Below are positions 54,838 through 63,110 of a stretch of 64,000 bases of DNA, in pieces. The notes under the pieces are model-generated. The model saw nothing but the letters and a program-made list of their open reading frames with translations, was not told the origin of the DNA and ran no database searches. Position 1 is the first letter of the stretch. Each line of letters begins with the position of its first letter. The DNA is from Gammaproteobacteria bacterium (GTDB taxonomy: Bacteria > Pseudomonadota > Gammaproteobacteria > Steroidobacterales > GCA-2729495). Position numbers and translations under genes: made by a program. The DNA lies in assembly GCA_020853135.1 (NCBI GenBank), contig JADYZO010000107.1, positions 62,001 through 126,000 on the forward strand, written 5' to 3'.

Positions 54838-55356
54838 TCAGCTGCGCGGGCGCTGCCGGCGCCGGCGCAGCCGCCGGGCGGAGGACCAGCGCCAGAGCAG
54901 GTTGGTGCCGAAGTAGACGACGACCGCGGTCAGGCCCGCGGTGATCAGTCCGCCGAGGAACAGCGGCCGCCACAGCAGGCTGAGTTGCGCCTGCAGCCAC
55001 TCCCAGCTCACCTCATCGGGCCAGTCCTGCGAGGGCAGACCGAGCAGCAGGGCGCCGAGGCGGTACTCGAAGTAGAACACCGGCACCATCGTCAACGGCG
55101 AGTTCAGCCAGGTGGCGAGCGCGGCGACCCCCAGGTTCACGCCTGCCAGCAGGCCACAGAGCACCGCCAGCATCATGTGCCCGGGAAACGGGAGCATGGA
55201 GATGGAGACACCGATGGCGAGCGCGCCGGAGACACTGCGCCGGTTGACGGCGAAATACATCGGATGGCGCAACATCGGCGCGAAGGGCCTGAGGTACCAG
55301 GCCTGCTCATTCTGGCGGTATTGCCGGGATATGCGCCGCAGGAATTTTCGCGGCAT
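54838..55356 (-). CDS. DUF2062 membrane protein
   Basis: 172 residues of the DUF2062 family: a basic N-terminus (PRKFLRRISRQYRQ), the conserved LRHPMYFAVNRRSVSGALAIGV block, then about three membrane helices and an Arg-rich tail. Function unknown; some family members carry a glycosyltransferase domain. It is convergent with lolD (stops 13 bases apart) and divergent from comEC. Confidence 0.87.
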   Translation of the reverse strand: MPRKFLRRISRQYRQNEQAWYLRPFAPMLRHPMYFAVNRRSVSGALAIGVSISMLPFPGHMMLAVLCGLLAGVNLGVAALATWLNSPLTMVPVFYFEYRLGALLLGLPSQDWPDEVSWEWLQAQLSLLWRPLFLGGLITAGLTAVVVYFGTNLLWRWSSARRLRRRRQRPRS

Positions 55357-55468
55357 GGCCTAGACTGCCGGGGGTTTCACGTGGGATCGGGATCGCGCCT
55401 TACGGGGTTGCGCCGCGGGCCGGGCCCGCGTGCGGGTTCATTATCGTCCATCCGGCATCTTCCCGCAC

Positions 55469-57814
55469 ATGTCCTGGTTGGCAGTCCTGGCCCTGGCCCT
55501 CACCTGGTCGCTGCAGCAGTTCGACACGCGCTGGCTGCTCCTGCTGCCCGCCATCAGCTGGTGTGCCCTCGCACTGCTCGCCTGGCATTGCCTCGGCGGC
55601 CGGGCCGCACTGCTGGTCCTGCTGGCGGGCCGGACCCTGTGCGGTGCTGCCTGGTTGTTCGATGACCAGCTGCCGGAGACCCTCGGCAGGCGCGATGTGC
55701 TGCTGCGGGGCGTGGTCTGCGATTTCCCGCGGACCGATGCCGAGGGGCTGCGCATGGTGATCGAGGGCGGGGCGGATGATTCGCCCGGAGGACTGCCGGC
55801 CCGCCTGCACCTGAACTGGTATGCGCCCGCGCCCGACATCCGGCCGGGGGAGCGCTGGCAGCTGCTGGTGCGCCTGAAGCCGCCCCGTGGCCTTGCCAAC
55901 GCCGGTGGCGCCGACTTCGAGCAGTGGCTGTACCAGCGCGGCATCGGCGCAACGGGCTACGTGCGTTCCTCCGCCCTGAACCGCCGGCTGCCGGCCCGCC
56001 CGGGGGATTGCCCGGTGGGCACGCTGCGCGGCGTGCTGGCCGGGCGCATCGAAGGCGCGCTGGGCGGACGGCCGGGCAGCGCCTACGTGCTCGGCATGAC
56101 GGTCGGGGTCACCACGGGCCTCGGCGAAGCCGACTGGGACCTGATGCGGCGCACGGGCACGACGCACCTGCTGGCGATCTCCGGCTTCAACATCGCCATG
56201 GTGGCTGCGCCCTTCGTGTTGCTGGTGCCCTGGGCCGGCCGGCTGTGGCCGCGGCTGGCCGGGCGCCCGGGCGCGGGGCCCGCGCTGGCGATGGCAGTCG
56301 CCACCGTGTACAGCGCCCTGGCGGGATTCGGCCTCAGCGTGCAGCGCGCCCTGCTGATGCTCGGCGTGGCGGGCGTGCTCGCCTGGCGGCGCCGGCCGCT
56401 CGAGGCCTTCCGGGTGCTGGCTGCCGCGGCGTTCGCGATCCTGTGGCTCGATCCGCCGGCCGTGCTCTCCGCGGGCTTCTGGCTGTCGTTCGCCGGTGTC
56501 GCCTGGTTGCTGCTGGCCGCGACGCCGCGCCAGCCGGGTGACGTGCCGCACCAGGGCATCGGCCGGCGTGCCCTGTTGGCCGGTGCCGGCCTGCTGCGTG
56601 TGCAGCTGCTGCTCGGCATCGGCCTGGCGCCACTGACGCTGGCCTGGTTCCAGCAACTGTCCTGGCTGGCGCCGGTGGCGAACCTGCTGGCGGTGCCCGT
56701 ATTCGCCTTCCTGGTCATGCCGCTCGCCCTGGGCGGTGCGGCGCTGCTGCTGCCGCTGCCGGGGCTGGGCACGCCGCTGCTGCGTCTCGCCGCGCGGGTC
56801 GTGGCCGGACTGATGCACGGGCTCGACGGCCTCGCAGGCCTGGCCGGTGCCGCCTGGCAGCCTCCCCCGGGTGGCCCCCTGGCGCTGGTGCTCTGCGTGC
56901 TGGCGGCGCTGCTGCTGGCCTGGCGGCGGCCGTTGCCGCTGCGTTCGCTGGCGTTCGTGCTGGTCCTGCCATTGCTCGCCGGGGAGGGTGCAGGCGCGCG
57001 CCTCGCGGACGGGCAGTTCCGTGTCACGGTCCTGGATGTCGGGCAGGGGCTCGCCGTGCTGGTGCAGACGGCGGCGCACGCGCTCCTCTACGACGCCGGG
57101 CCGGCCTTCCGCCAGCGCAATGCCGGTGATGACGTCGTGGTGCCCGTGCTGCACGCCACCGGCGTGCGGCGCCTTGATGCACTGCTGGTCTCGCACGCCG
57201 ACCAGGACCACGCCGGCGGGGCCCCTGCCGTCCTGCGCGCGCATCCCGGGGCGGTGCTCATCGGGGACGCGCTGCGGCCGCCGGCTCCTGCCCGCCGGCG
57301 GCCCTGTGTCGCGGGAGAGACCTGGGAGTGGGACCAGGTGCGTTTCCGGCTGCTCAACCCGCCGGCCGGCGCACGGTTGTCCGACAACGATGGTTCCTGC
57401 GTGTTGCGCATCGAGGCGCCGGGCGGCAGCGTGCTGCTGCCTGGCGACATCGAGCGGCGGCAGGAGGACGTGCTGGCCGCCGCGGGCCTGCTCGGACCAA
57501 CGGACCTGGTGCTGGCCCCGCACCACGGCAGCCGCAGTTCGTCGGGTCCCGCGCTCGTGGCGGCGACAGGGCCGCGGTTCGTGGTGTTCGCCACGGGGTA
57601 CCTCAACCGCTGGGGATTTCCCGCGGCGCCGGTGCGCGAACGCTGGCATGCCGCGGGCGCCTGCGCGCTCGACACTGCAGCGGAGGGCGCACTGACCTTC
57701 GCCACCGCCGAGGACGGCCTGCGCCTCGTGCGCGCCGCGCGGCGCGACCACGCGCACCTGTGGACCCGTGCGCCACCTGCGCCCGCGCCCTGCCTGATGG
57801 CTGCGGACCCGTAG
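55469..57814 (+). CDS. comEC: DNA internalization channel protein ComEC/Rec2
   Basis: Inner-membrane channel for transforming DNA. About 781 residues: hydrophobic N-terminus, an OB-like soluble domain (DUF4131), the competence domain with many membrane helices (LAISGFNIAMVAAPFVL), and a C-terminal metallo-beta-lactamase-like domain (VLDVGQGLAVLVQT, SHADQDHAGG, LAPHHGSRSSSG) with the H-x-D-x-D-H-type motif as SHADQDH. ATG 55469 fits; GTG 55430 would add 13 residues. No other competence genes are in the window. Confidence 0.93.
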   Translation: MSWLAVLALALTWSLQQFDTRWLLLLPAISWCALALLAWHCLGGRAALLVLLAGRTLCGAAWLFDDQLPETLGRRDVLLRGVVCDFPRTDAEGLRMVIEGGADDSPGGLPARLHLNWYAPAPDIRPGERWQLLVRLKPPRGLANAGGADFEQWLYQRGIGATGYVRSSALNRRLPARPGDCPVGTLRGVLAGRIEGALGGRPGSAYVLGMTVGVTTGLGEADWDLMRRTGTTHLLAISGFNIAMVAAPFVLLVPWAGRLWPRLAGRPGAGPALAMAVATVYSALAGFGLSVQRALLMLGVAGVLAWRRRPLEAFRVLAAAAFAILWLDPPAVLSAGFWLSFAGVAWLLLAATPRQPGDVPHQGIGRRALLAGAGLLRVQLLLGIGLAPLTLAWFQQLSWLAPVANLLAVPVFAFLVMPLALGGAALLLPLPGLGTPLLRLAARVVAGLMHGLDGLAGLAGAAWQPPPGGPLALVLCVLAALLLAWRRPLPLRSLAFVLVLPLLAGEGAGARLADGQFRVTVLDVGQGLAVLVQTAAHALLYDAGPAFRQRNAGDDVVVPVLHATGVRRLDALLVSHADQDHAGGAPAVLRAHPGAVLIGDALRPPAPARRRPCVAGETWEWDQVRFRLLNPPAGARLSDNDGSCVLRIEAPGGSVLLPGDIERRQEDVLAAAGLLGPTDLVLAPHHGSRSSSGPALVAATGPRFVVFATGYLNRWGFPAAPVRERWHAAGACALDTAAEGALTFATAEDGLRLVRAARRDHAHLWTRAPPAPAPCLMAADP

Positions 57815-57897
57815 CCGGCCGCTGCGGCTGGGTTAAACTGTCGGCCGCCGGGCGGGCGGCGGGTCCTGTCCGAATGGCGTCCTGGGGCTGGGTGTTC

Positions 57898-58548
57898 ATG
57901 CTGGAAATCATCAAGGCCGGCGGATTGCTGATGATCCCCATCATCGGCTGCTCGGTCATCGCCTGTGCCATCGTGCTGGAGCGGCTGTGGACCCTGCAGC
58001 GCCGGCGCGTGCTGCCACCGGACCTCACCCGCCAGGTCTGGGAGTGGGTGAGCCGCAATGAACTCAACCATGCGCACATCCAGGCACTGCAGGCGGGTTC
58101 GCCGCTCGGGCGGATCCTGTCGGCGGGCCTGCTCAACCGCAACCGCGAACGCCAGATCATGAAGGAGGGCATCGAGGACACGGGCCGCCATGTCGTGCAC
58201 GACCTCGAGCGCTACCTGAACCTGCTCGGCACCATCGCCGCCATCTCGCCGCTGCTCGGCCTGCTCGGCACGGTCACGGGCATGGTGCGGATCTTCGCCG
58301 CCATCAGCGCCACCGGTGCGGTGGGTGATCCGGCGGCGCTGGCCGGCGGCATTTCCGAGGCGCTCATCACCACCGTCGGCGGCCTCATCGTGGCGATCCC
58401 GACGCTGGTGGCCTACCGGTTCCTGCGCGACCGCGTCGACGGCCTGGTCGTCGACATGGAGAAGGAGGCCATCACCCTGGTGGATGCCCTGCACCGGCGC
58501 CAGTACTTCGACACCCTGGGACGGCGTGATGAACCTGCGCAGGCATGA
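57898..58548 (+). CDS. exbB: MotA/TolQ/ExbB proton channel family protein
   Basis: 216 residues with an N-terminal helix (AGGLLMIPIIGCSVIACAIVLERLW), and two C-terminal helices (ISPLLGLLGTVTGMVRIF and a second near GGISEALITTVGGLIVAIPTL), the canonical ExbB core. With ExbD it forms the motor that energises TonB-type complexes. ATG 57898 gives the usual N-terminus; ATG 57874 is an in-frame alternative. No tonB is adjacent; the pair sits ahead of msbA, as in other Gammaproteobacteria. Confidence 0.93.
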   Translation: MLEIIKAGGLLMIPIIGCSVIACAIVLERLWTLQRRRVLPPDLTRQVWEWVSRNELNHAHIQALQAGSPLGRILSAGLLNRNRERQIMKEGIEDTGRHVVHDLERYLNLLGTIAAISPLLGLLGTVTGMVRIFAAISATGAVGDPAALAGGISEALITTVGGLIVAIPTLVAYRFLRDRVDGLVVDMEKEAITLVDALHRRQYFDTLGRRDEPAQA

Positions 58549-58963
58549 CCGTTCGCGGGACCTCCCGGAACTCAACCTGGTTTCCCTGGTGGACGTCGTC
58601 CTGCTGCTGCTGATTTTCTTCGTGCTGACCACGAGTTTCGTGGCCCAGTCGCGCCTGGCGATCCATCTCCCCGAGGCGGCCAGTACCGCTGCGGATGCCG
58701 TGGCACCCGCGCTGGAGATCACCGTCACCGCGCGCGGCGGCTTCTTCGTCAACGGCCGGGCCCTGGTCGACAACCGGCCCGAGACGCTCGTGGCGGCCAT
58801 CCGTCGCATCAGTCCCGATGGCGAACTGCACGCCGTGACCATCAGCGCCGATGCGCGTGCCGCCCATCAGGATGTCGTCACGGCCATGGACGTCGCCGGG
58901 CGGCTCGGCATCACCGACGTGCACATCGCCACGTTGCGTGCCTCTCCGGAACGGGCCCGCTGA
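58529..58963 (+). CDS. exbD: ExbD/TolR family protein
   Basis: 144 residues: cytoplasmic N-terminus, one membrane helix with the essential aspartate (LNLVSLVDVVLLLLIFFVL) and a periplasmic domain. It overlaps exbB by 20 bases and msbA by one base (TGATG), so translation is coupled. ExbD partners ExbB in the proton-driven motor. Confidence 0.92.
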   Translation: MNLRRHDRSRDLPELNLVSLVDVVLLLLIFFVLTTSFVAQSRLAIHLPEAASTAADAVAPALEITVTARGGFFVNGRALVDNRPETLVAAIRRISPDGELHAVTISADARAAHQDVVTAMDVAGRLGITDVHIATLRASPERAR

Positions 58964-60723
58964 TGGCACGGGAGGCCGACGATTCCGCCGCGCTCTACCG
59001 GCGCATGCTCGGCCTGTCCTTCCGCTACTGGCGGGTGTTCGTGCTGGCCGGCCTTGCCATGGTCGTCTATGCGGGCACCGACACGGCATTCGCGTGGCTC
59101 GTCAAGAACCTGCTGGAGGCCGTGAGTCCCGGGGCGCAGTCACCGGAGGAGGGTGACCTGCGCCGCTGGATCCCGCTGGCGATCCTGCTGCTGTTCATCG
59201 TGCGCGGGGCGGCCGATGTCGGCTCCGGCTACGGACTGGGCTGGATCGGCCGGCGCGTGGTGACCGACCTGCGCCAGATGGTGTTCGACAAGTTCATGCG
59301 GCTGCCGGCGCAGTTCTTCGATGGTTCCTCCACGGGCGTGCTGCTGTCCCGCCTGACGTTCAACATCGACCAGATCGCCGAGTCCATCTCCAGCGTGGTG
59401 ACGGTGATGGTGCGGGAGCTGGTGACCGCCATCGGCCTGGTCGGTTACATGCTGTACATCAGCCCCAAGCTGGCGCTGTTCGTGTTCATCGCCGCGCCCC
59501 TGATGATCGCCATCACGCGGATCCTCGGGCGCTCGTTCCGCCGCTACAGCGAGCGCATCCAGCAGTCCATGGGCGACATGACCCGGGTGGCCCAGGAGTC
59601 GCTGCAGAGCCAGCGGGTCATCAAGATCTTCGACGCCCGCGAATACGAGAACCAGCGCTTCCGGGAGGCCAACGAGAAGAACCGGCGCCTGCAGATGCGG
59701 CTGGTCGCGATCAAGGGCATGGGCAGCGGCGTGGTGGCGCTGGTGGCGGCGCTGGGGCTGGCGGCCGTGGCGGCGGTCGCGCTCTCGCCTGCCGTGCGCG
59801 AGCACATGCAGCTCGGGGACTTCGGCGGCTTCATCACCGCCCTCGTGCTGCTCATGCGGCCCCTGCGCCAGGTGGGGGGCATCAACGCCGTGATCCAGCG
59901 CGGCCTGGCGGCCGGGGCGAGCGTGTTCGTCCTGCTGGACGAACCGGAGGAACCCGACACCGGCACCGGGAACCCCGGCCGCGTGCACGGGACGGTGGCG
60001 TTCGAGAAGGTCGGTTTCGGTTACGACAGGGCCAAGGGGCCGGTGCTCTTCGACATCGACCTCGACGTCCCGGCAGGCCAGAAGCTGGCCATCGTCGGGC
60101 GCTCGGGCAGCGGCAAGACAACCCTGGTCAACCTGCTGCCGCGCTTCTACGAGCTGACCGCAGGCCGCATCCTCATCGACGGCCGCGACATCCGCGAGTA
60201 CTCGCTGCAGGGCCTGCGCCGGCAGATCAGCCTGGTGAGCCAGGAAGTCACCCTGTTCAACGACACGGTGGCGAACAACATTGCCTATGGCGCGCTGAAC
60301 GGTGCGCCGCGGGCCGACATCGAGCGCGCCGCCCGCGCTGCGCACCTCGGGGACCTGCTGGCGCAGCTTCCCCAGGGTCTGGACACCATGGTGGGCGACC
60401 GGGGCCTGCTGCTCTCCGGTGGCCAGCGCCAGCGCATCGCCATCGCCCGGGCGTTGCTCAAGGACGCCCCCATCCTCATCCTGGACGAGGCCACTTCGGC
60501 GCTCGATACGGAGTCCGAGCGCCATATCCAGGCGGCACTCGACGAGCTGATGGTCAACCGCACCACCTTCGTCATCGCGCACCGGCTTTCGACGGTGGAG
60601 AACGCCGACCGGATCATCGTGCTGACTGCGGGGCGCATCATCGAGAGCGGCACCCACGCCGAGCTGCTCGCCGCAGGCGGACAGTACGCCACGCTGTACC
60701 GGCTGCAGTTCCGCGATGACTAG
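58963..60723 (+). CDS. msbA: Lipid A export permease/ATP-binding protein MsbA
   Basis: Half-transporter that flips lipid A-core across the inner membrane. 586 residues: six membrane helices, Walker A GRSGSGKTT, signature LSGGQRQRIAIARA and Walker B ILDEATSALD. The start overlaps exbD; the lpxK start overlaps its end by eight bases. msbA-lpxK-kdsB is the conserved set. Confidence 0.97.
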   Translation: MAREADDSAALYRRMLGLSFRYWRVFVLAGLAMVVYAGTDTAFAWLVKNLLEAVSPGAQSPEEGDLRRWIPLAILLLFIVRGAADVGSGYGLGWIGRRVVTDLRQMVFDKFMRLPAQFFDGSSTGVLLSRLTFNIDQIAESISSVVTVMVRELVTAIGLVGYMLYISPKLALFVFIAAPLMIAITRILGRSFRRYSERIQQSMGDMTRVAQESLQSQRVIKIFDAREYENQRFREANEKNRRLQMRLVAIKGMGSGVVALVAALGLAAVAAVALSPAVREHMQLGDFGGFITALVLLMRPLRQVGGINAVIQRGLAAGASVFVLLDEPEEPDTGTGNPGRVHGTVAFEKVGFGYDRAKGPVLFDIDLDVPAGQKLAIVGRSGSGKTTLVNLLPRFYELTAGRILIDGRDIREYSLQGLRRQISLVSQEVTLFNDTVANNIAYGALNGAPRADIERAARAAHLGDLLAQLPQGLDTMVGDRGLLLSGGQRQRIAIARALLKDAPILILDEATSALDTESERHIQAALDELMVNRTTFVIAHRLSTVENADRIIVLTAGRIIESGTHAELLAAGGQYATLYRLQFRDD

Positions 60724-61732
60724 CGCCCCGGTCGCGCAGGGCCTGGCACGGCTCTGGTATGGCGACTGCGCGCTGGCCGCGCTGCTCCAGCCGCTGGCCC
60801 TGCTGTTCGGCCTCGGGGTGCGCCTGCGCCGCACGGCCTACCGCCGGGGCTGGCTGGCTTCCGGGCATCCCGGCGTGCCGGTCATCGTCGTCGGCAACCT
60901 CACGGCCGGCGGTGCGGGCAAGACCCCGCTGGTGGTCTGGCTGGTGGAACGCCTGCACGCCGCCGGCATGCGCCCGGGCATCGTCAGCCGCGGCTACGGT
61001 GGCGCGCCACAGGCCGAGCCCTTGCACGTCGGGGCAGCCACCGGGCCGGACACGGCGGGAGACGAGCCGGTGCTGCTGGCACGGCGCACGGGTGTGCCGG
61101 TGATGGTCTGCGTCGACCGGCTGAAGGCGGCACGCGCGGTGGTGCGGGAGGGCGCCGATGTCATCGTGGCGGACGATGGTCTGCAGCACTATGCGCTGCG
61201 CCGGGATGTGGAGATCCTCGTCGTGGACGGTGCGCGCCGCTGGGGCAACGGGCGCCTGTTGCCCGCCGGACCGCTGCGCGAGCCCCCGGCGCGCGCGGCG
61301 GAGGTGGATGCGGTGGTGGTCAACGGCGGGGAAGCGCGGGCGGGCGAGGCAGGGTTCACGCTGCGGCTGGGGGAGGCGGTTTCGCTGGCGACGGGCGAGC
61401 GCCGGCCGCTCGCGGCTTTCGCCGGCCAGCGCGTGCACGCGCTGGCGGGCATCGGCAATCCCGCACGCTTCCACGAGGCGCTGGCCGCCCTCGGCATGCA
61501 GGTGGCGCCCGTGCCGGTGGCCGATCACGGCCGCACCGACCTGGCAGGCCTGCGGCGCGAGGCGCCCTGGCCGATCCTGATGACGGAGAAGGATGCCGTG
61601 AAATATGCCGGGTGCCGTGACCCGCAGGCCTGGTACCTGCCCGTGGACGTGCAGATGTTCCCCGGCTCGGCGGAGTGGCTGATGACCCGCATTGCCTCGC
61701 GGCTGAAGCCCGGGGGCGCCATCCGTGGCTGA
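60716..61732 (+). CDS. lpxK: Tetraacyldisaccharide 4'-kinase LpxK
   Basis: Phosphorylates the 4' position of the lipid A disaccharide, giving lipid IVA. 338 residues with the P-loop VGNLTAGGAGKTPLVVWL and VSRGYGG, which are diagnostic. An amphipathic N-terminus anchors it to the membrane. It overlaps msbA and kdsB, and ycaR, found between lpxK and kdsB in enterics, is absent. Confidence 0.95.
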   Translation: MTSAPVAQGLARLWYGDCALAALLQPLALLFGLGVRLRRTAYRRGWLASGHPGVPVIVVGNLTAGGAGKTPLVVWLVERLHAAGMRPGIVSRGYGGAPQAEPLHVGAATGPDTAGDEPVLLARRTGVPVMVCVDRLKAARAVVREGADVIVADDGLQHYALRRDVEILVVDGARRWGNGRLLPAGPLREPPARAAEVDAVVVNGGEARAGEAGFTLRLGEAVSLATGERRPLAAFAGQRVHALAGIGNPARFHEALAALGMQVAPVPVADHGRTDLAGLRREAPWPILMTEKDAVKYAGCRDPQAWYLPVDVQMFPGSAEWLMTRIASRLKPGGAIRG

Positions 61733-62465
61733 GTTCCGCGTCGTGATCCCGGCGAGGTACGCCTCCTCGCGCTTTCCCGGCAAGCCGCTCGCCCTGCTGG
61801 CCGGCCGGCCGATGATCGAGCATGTGTACCGCAGCGCCGCGGCCAGTGGTGCCGCGGGCGTGATCGTGGCCACCGATGACGGGCGCATCGCCGTTGCGGC
61901 ACGTGGCTTCGGTGCCACGGTGGCGATGACGCAGGCCGGCCATGCCTCGGGCACCGACCGCATCGCCGAGGTGGCGGTGGCGCAGGGCTGGCCGGCCGAT
62001 GCCATCGTGGTGAACGTGCAGGGTGACGCGCCGCTGACGCCGCCCGCCAGCGTCAGCCAGGTCGCCGCGCTGCTGGCCGCGCATCCGGCTGCCGCCATGG
62101 CCACCTTGTGCGTGCCGGTCACCAGTGCCGCGGATTACGCCAGTCCGCATGTCGTCAAGGTGGTCATGGACCAGGCCGGCCGCGCGCTGTATTTCAGCCG
62201 CGCGCCGATCCCCGGCACCGGCCACGGCAGCGCGGGGACGCCGCGCGCCTGGCGCCATCTCGGCATCTACGCCTACCGTGTCGGTGAACTCCTGCGCCTC
62301 AGCAGAGCCGAGCCGTGCTACCTGGAGCAGGTGGAAAAGCTCGAGCAGCTGCGCGCGCTGTGGCTGGGCATGGAGATCCGCGTGGCCGTGGCGCGTGAAG
62401 GCCACGGGCCGGACGTGGACACGCCGGCCGATGTCGCCGCAGTGGAGGCGTGGATGGCCGGGTGA
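61725..62465 (+). CDS. kdsB: 3-deoxy-manno-octulosonate cytidylyltransferase
   Basis: Activates KDO as CMP-KDO for transfer to lipid A. 246 residues with VVIPARYASSRFPGKPL, VATDD and VNVQGDAPL (nucleotide and metal binding). GTG 61725 overlaps lpxK by eight bases. Together with kdsA (15927-16769) it covers the two ends of KDO activation present in this window. Confidence 0.97.
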   Translation: MAEFRVVIPARYASSRFPGKPLALLAGRPMIEHVYRSAAASGAAGVIVATDDGRIAVAARGFGATVAMTQAGHASGTDRIAEVAVAQGWPADAIVVNVQGDAPLTPPASVSQVAALLAAHPAAAMATLCVPVTSAADYASPHVVKVVMDQAGRALYFSRAPIPGTGHGSAGTPRAWRHLGIYAYRVGELLRLSRAEPCYLEQVEKLEQLRALWLGMEIRVAVAREGHGPDVDTPADVAAVEAWMAG

Positions 62466-62499
62466 GATCCTCGGCAGGCCGGCGGCGTCGCGCAGGCAT

Positions 62500-62528
62500 T
62501 TGATCGCATTGGGCCGCTTTGGTATGTT
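62500..62528 (+). promoter_or_regulatory. Sigma-70 promoter before the LMW phosphatase gene
   Basis: TTGATC (62500-62505), 17-base spacer, TATGTT (62523-62528) with TGG before it (extended -10). The predicted start is near 62535, about 50 bases before the ATG at 62586. It lies in the gap after kdsB, so the phosphatase can be transcribed independently. Confidence 0.5.
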
Positions 62529-62585
62529 CCCGGTCGTCTCAGGCGCTCCCGGGTTCGGCGGGCTACATTGGCGAATCAGCGTGTC

Positions 62586-63062
62586 ATGCGCATCCTGCTC
62601 GTCTGCATGGGCAACATCTGCCGCTCACCGCTGGCCGAGGGCGTGCTGCGCCAGCGCCTGCGTGACCTCGCGCTGCTGGAGCGCGTGGCCATCGATTCGG
62701 CCGGTACCCACGGCTATCACGAAGGCGCCCCGCCCGACGAGCGCGCCCAGGCGGCTGCGGCACGCCGTGGCATCGACATCTCCGACCTGCGGGCGCGGGC
62801 GGTGGTGGGTGGGGACTTCGCGCATTTCGACCTGATCCTCGCGATGGATGAGGACAACCTGGAGAGCCTGCGGAAAGCCGCAGCCGGGGAGTTCCACGCG
62901 AAGATGCACCTGTTCATGGAGTACGCGGCCGGCGACATCGGCCGCTCGGTGCCGGACCCCTACTACGGCGGGCCCATTGGTTTCGAGCGCGTGCTCGACA
63001 TGGTCGAGGAAGCCACTGAAGGGTTGCTGGAGCGGCTGCGGGCGGAACTCGCCGGCCGCTGA
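62586..63062 (+). CDS. Low-molecular-weight protein-tyrosine phosphatase
   Basis: 158 residues with the CX5R signature: C7 and R13 in VCMGNICRS, and the general-acid loop DPYYGG with D124. Family members (Wzb, Etp, PtpA-like) dephosphorylate tyrosine kinases of polysaccharide export or other proteins. No kinase or capsule gene is near, so its substrate is unknown. ATG 62586 fits the family start; a TTG at 62568 would add six residues. Confidence 0.92.
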   Translation: MRILLVCMGNICRSPLAEGVLRQRLRDLALLERVAIDSAGTHGYHEGAPPDERAQAAAARRGIDISDLRARAVVGGDFAHFDLILAMDEDNLESLRKAAAGEFHAKMHLFMEYAAGDIGRSVPDPYYGGPIGFERVLDMVEEATEGLLERLRAELAGR

Positions 63063-63073
63063 TGAAGGCAATG

Positions 63074-63103
63074 CCGGGGCGGTGCCCTCTGGCACCACCC
63101 CGG
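63074..63103. terminator. Convergent-gene hairpin (phosphatase / rne)
   Basis: CCGGGGCGGTGCC (63074-63086), loop CTCT, GGCACCACCCCGG (63091-63103): a 13-bp stem with one C-A mismatch, in the 48-base gap between the two convergent stops. It could stop transcription from both sides. No U-tract. Confidence 0.5.
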
Positions 63104-63110
63104 TGGCGGA

